DNA of 64,000 nucleotides. Source: Aradus depressus. Lineage: Eukaryota; Arthropoda; Insecta; Hemiptera; Aradidae. The first letter of the stretch is position 1; each line of letters starts with the position of its first letter. Position numbers and translations under genes: made by a program. Location of the stretch: positions 14,598,480 to 14,662,479 of the forward strand of contig OY759218.1 of the NCBI GenBank assembly GCA_963662175.1. The letters run 5' to 3'. The notes below the pieces were generated by a model. The model ran no database searches. It had not been told where the DNA came from and was given only the letters and a program-made list of their open reading frames with translations. Positions 62,818-64,000 of this stretch are shown here, piece after piece.

Positions 62818-62944
62818 TAGCTGAAAAAGTGTAATTTTAAATATATTTTTTGTATAGGAAACAGTCCATAGTGTCACACCCACCCCATAGCTGAAAAAGT
62901 GTAATTTTAAATATATTTTTTGTTCAGGAAACTGCCTCCCTTCT

Positions 62945-62976
<32 letters not shown>
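62818..62976. repeat. 70-bp tandem duplication and C30 run
   Basis: TAGCTGAAAAAGTGTAATTT and the following 30 bp are repeated at 62818 and 62888. Then comes a run of 30 C (62947-62976). Confidence 0.9.
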
Positions 62977-62979
<3 letters not shown>

Positions 62980-62984
62980 CCATA

Positions 62985-63212
62985 AATCCAAATAACTGCC
63001 GATATAGTGAATGTATGTATGCAACACGGAATGTGTATCCAGAAACTTTATCCGTATCATGACACAAAATTTACTGAGATTTAGAAGTCCCTATGTAAGG
63101 CAATTATTATTAGTGCAAAAGGTCGACTGGTTTATTAGGGGAAGCGGAAAGTTAATTGATTAATTCGTTCGGGGGAAGTACATTGCCGGTGATTGACCGA
63201 CGATTTCAGGAG
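62985..63212 (+). repeat. Family B, 3' half
   Basis: AATAACTGCCGATATAGTGA, AAATTTACTGAGATTTAGAA, AAAGTTAATTGATTAATTCG, GGGGGAAGTACATTGCCGGT, GATTGACCGACGAT. The C run sits where other copies have G-rich sequence, so a rearrangement separates the halves. Confidence 0.72.
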
Positions 63213-63519
63213 GTCGGAAAACAAGAAATTGCTTTACAGGATAATTCAGGCTTTCCCCCCTCAGAGCCAAGCAGGTATCTGTAATAAATACAACTCGGAA
63301 ATGAATCCCAAAGCAGGAAAGCCGGAAAACTTTTTAATCACTTCATTAATAATAATACTTATTTTAAAATAAATATAAAATAATATTAATATATACAATG
63401 GATGGATACAATTTTTAATTATAATTTCAGTTATAATAAATATTACTTCCCCAGCTAATAGGATGTATATCGACTCAAAATTTTATTTATTCATTTAAAT
63501 AATAATTATAATTCTTTAT
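63213..63519. other. Unannotated; family B head scrap near 63448-63480
   Basis: TTACTTCCCCAGCTAATAGG and ATGTATATCGACTCAAAATT are B words. Otherwise AT-rich. Confidence 0.4.
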
Positions 63520-63730
63520 TTTTAATATTTACAATCGGTATAAAAGATAAGTAAATTTGACGAATGATACATTTAAAAAAAATAAAAAAGAAGAAAAGAA
63601 TGATAAATAAAATTTAATATATATATTAAATTTTATTTATCATTCTTTTTTTTTTTTTTTTATTTCATTTTTTTTTAATGGATCATTCATCAAATTTACT
63701 TATGGTTTATACCGATTGTATATATGTATA
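63520..63730. repeat. Inverted pair of LINE-tail motif
   Basis: TACAATCGGTATAAAAGATA, AGTAAATTTGACGAATGAT (63528-63568) is inverted at 63684-63722. AT-rich arms AAAATAAATTTAATATATAT also pair in between. A hairpin of about 200 bp. Confidence 0.7.
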
Positions 63731-63814
63731 TATAAATATATAAAAGATAATAATAAAAAAAATATATGTATAGCACTATACTACATAAGCATATCGTTAT
63801 GACTACATTTTCTT

Positions 63815-63915
63815 TGTGTATCCTTTTGATTTTCAGCCAGATCGACCAAAGGTAATTAGAGGGGGCCCAAAAACATTACAACTGTCGATGCAATGATTGT
63901 ACTTAAGTATTGTAT
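63815..63915 (+). repeat. Family B fragment
   Basis: TTGATTTTCAGCCAGATCGA, CCAAAGGTAATTAGAGGGGG and ACAACTGTCGATGCAATGAT. Confidence 0.6.
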
Positions 63916-64000
63916 CAGTATGCAAGTTTAAGAGGTTCATTTATTTACCAAGCCTGCCCTGCGTTTCTCTCTTTCTTACATCTTGTAATGATATGTTTAA

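Noticed and set aside
1..64000. Integrated viral genes other than the Gypsy element
   Set aside because: No capsid, polymerase or glycoprotein frames of known virus groups were recognised; the Gypsy element has no env.

Overview
The window looks like AT-rich, repeat-dense nuclear DNA from an arthropod, most probably an insect. This rests on the mix of mobile elements: Tc1 and DD41D mariner-type transposons, PIF/Harbinger, hAT, Helitron, a Ty3/Gypsy LTR element, several non-LTR lineages, a Penelope-like element and a tRNA-derived SINE. The order of insect cannot be fixed from sequence alone. I recognise no host protein-coding gene with confidence. Two short GC-richer stretches (19300-19541 and 30940-31061) are the best candidates for host promoters or first exons. 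I found no tRNA, rRNA or CRISPR locus.

Two elements look complete and young. The first is a 1,575-bp Tc1 transposon (8296-9870) with perfect 28-bp terminal repeats and an open 339-codon DD34E transposase. The second is a 4,911-bp Ty3/Gypsy element on the minus strand (36167-41077). It has two apparently identical 162-bp LTRs, a tRNA-Leu-type primer site, a polypurine tract, and gag and pol joined by a -1 frameshift signal. It sits inside an older hAT relic (35663-41587).

Most of the rest is a graveyard of non-autonomous repeats. Three related interspersed families dominate and are called A, B and C here. Each starts with a short hairpin (AACTTCC...GGAAGTT type) and a shared head containing GTAATCGGTC-like and CATGTTT-like blocks. 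The body of A and B is made of degenerate units of about 140-157 bp: a G-rich tract, then AAC-GATG, then ATGAAATTT. The same unit also fills the inside of a Helitron (10890-12584). Nested among these are MITE family F (TGTGATGTGGC ends), a SINE family S (about 345 bp, A and B boxes), and other MITEs with clear target duplications.

Layout: 1-8 kb, small MITEs, a B copy, a frameshifted unknown ORF, a 296-bp fold-back and a C copy. 8-10.3 kb, the Tc1 element inside an older inverted repeat. 10.9-14.3 kb, the Helitron and a non-LTR relic. 15-23 kb, A, B and C copies plus a Harbinger relic. 23-30 kb, Jockey-like and Penelope-like relics and an inverted duplication of C. 30-35 kb, B copies, a LINE-like fragment and an A copy carrying a hAT MITE. 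35.6-41.6 kb, Gypsy nested in hAT. 42-50 kb, B and C copies and SINEs. 50-54 kb, a second Harbinger relic and a long-inverted-repeat element. 54-59 kb, an interrupted C copy, a minisatellite and a Tigger-like MITE. 59.9-61.3 kb, the DD41D element. 61.3-64 kb, a LINE split by B, homopolymer tracts and a hairpin.

The coding sequences do not form a pathway: each serves only its own element. Nested insertions give a relative order. B and C are old and serve as targets for the SINE, RTE-like, Penelope-like, Harbinger and MITE insertions. The Tc1 and Gypsy copies are the youngest.
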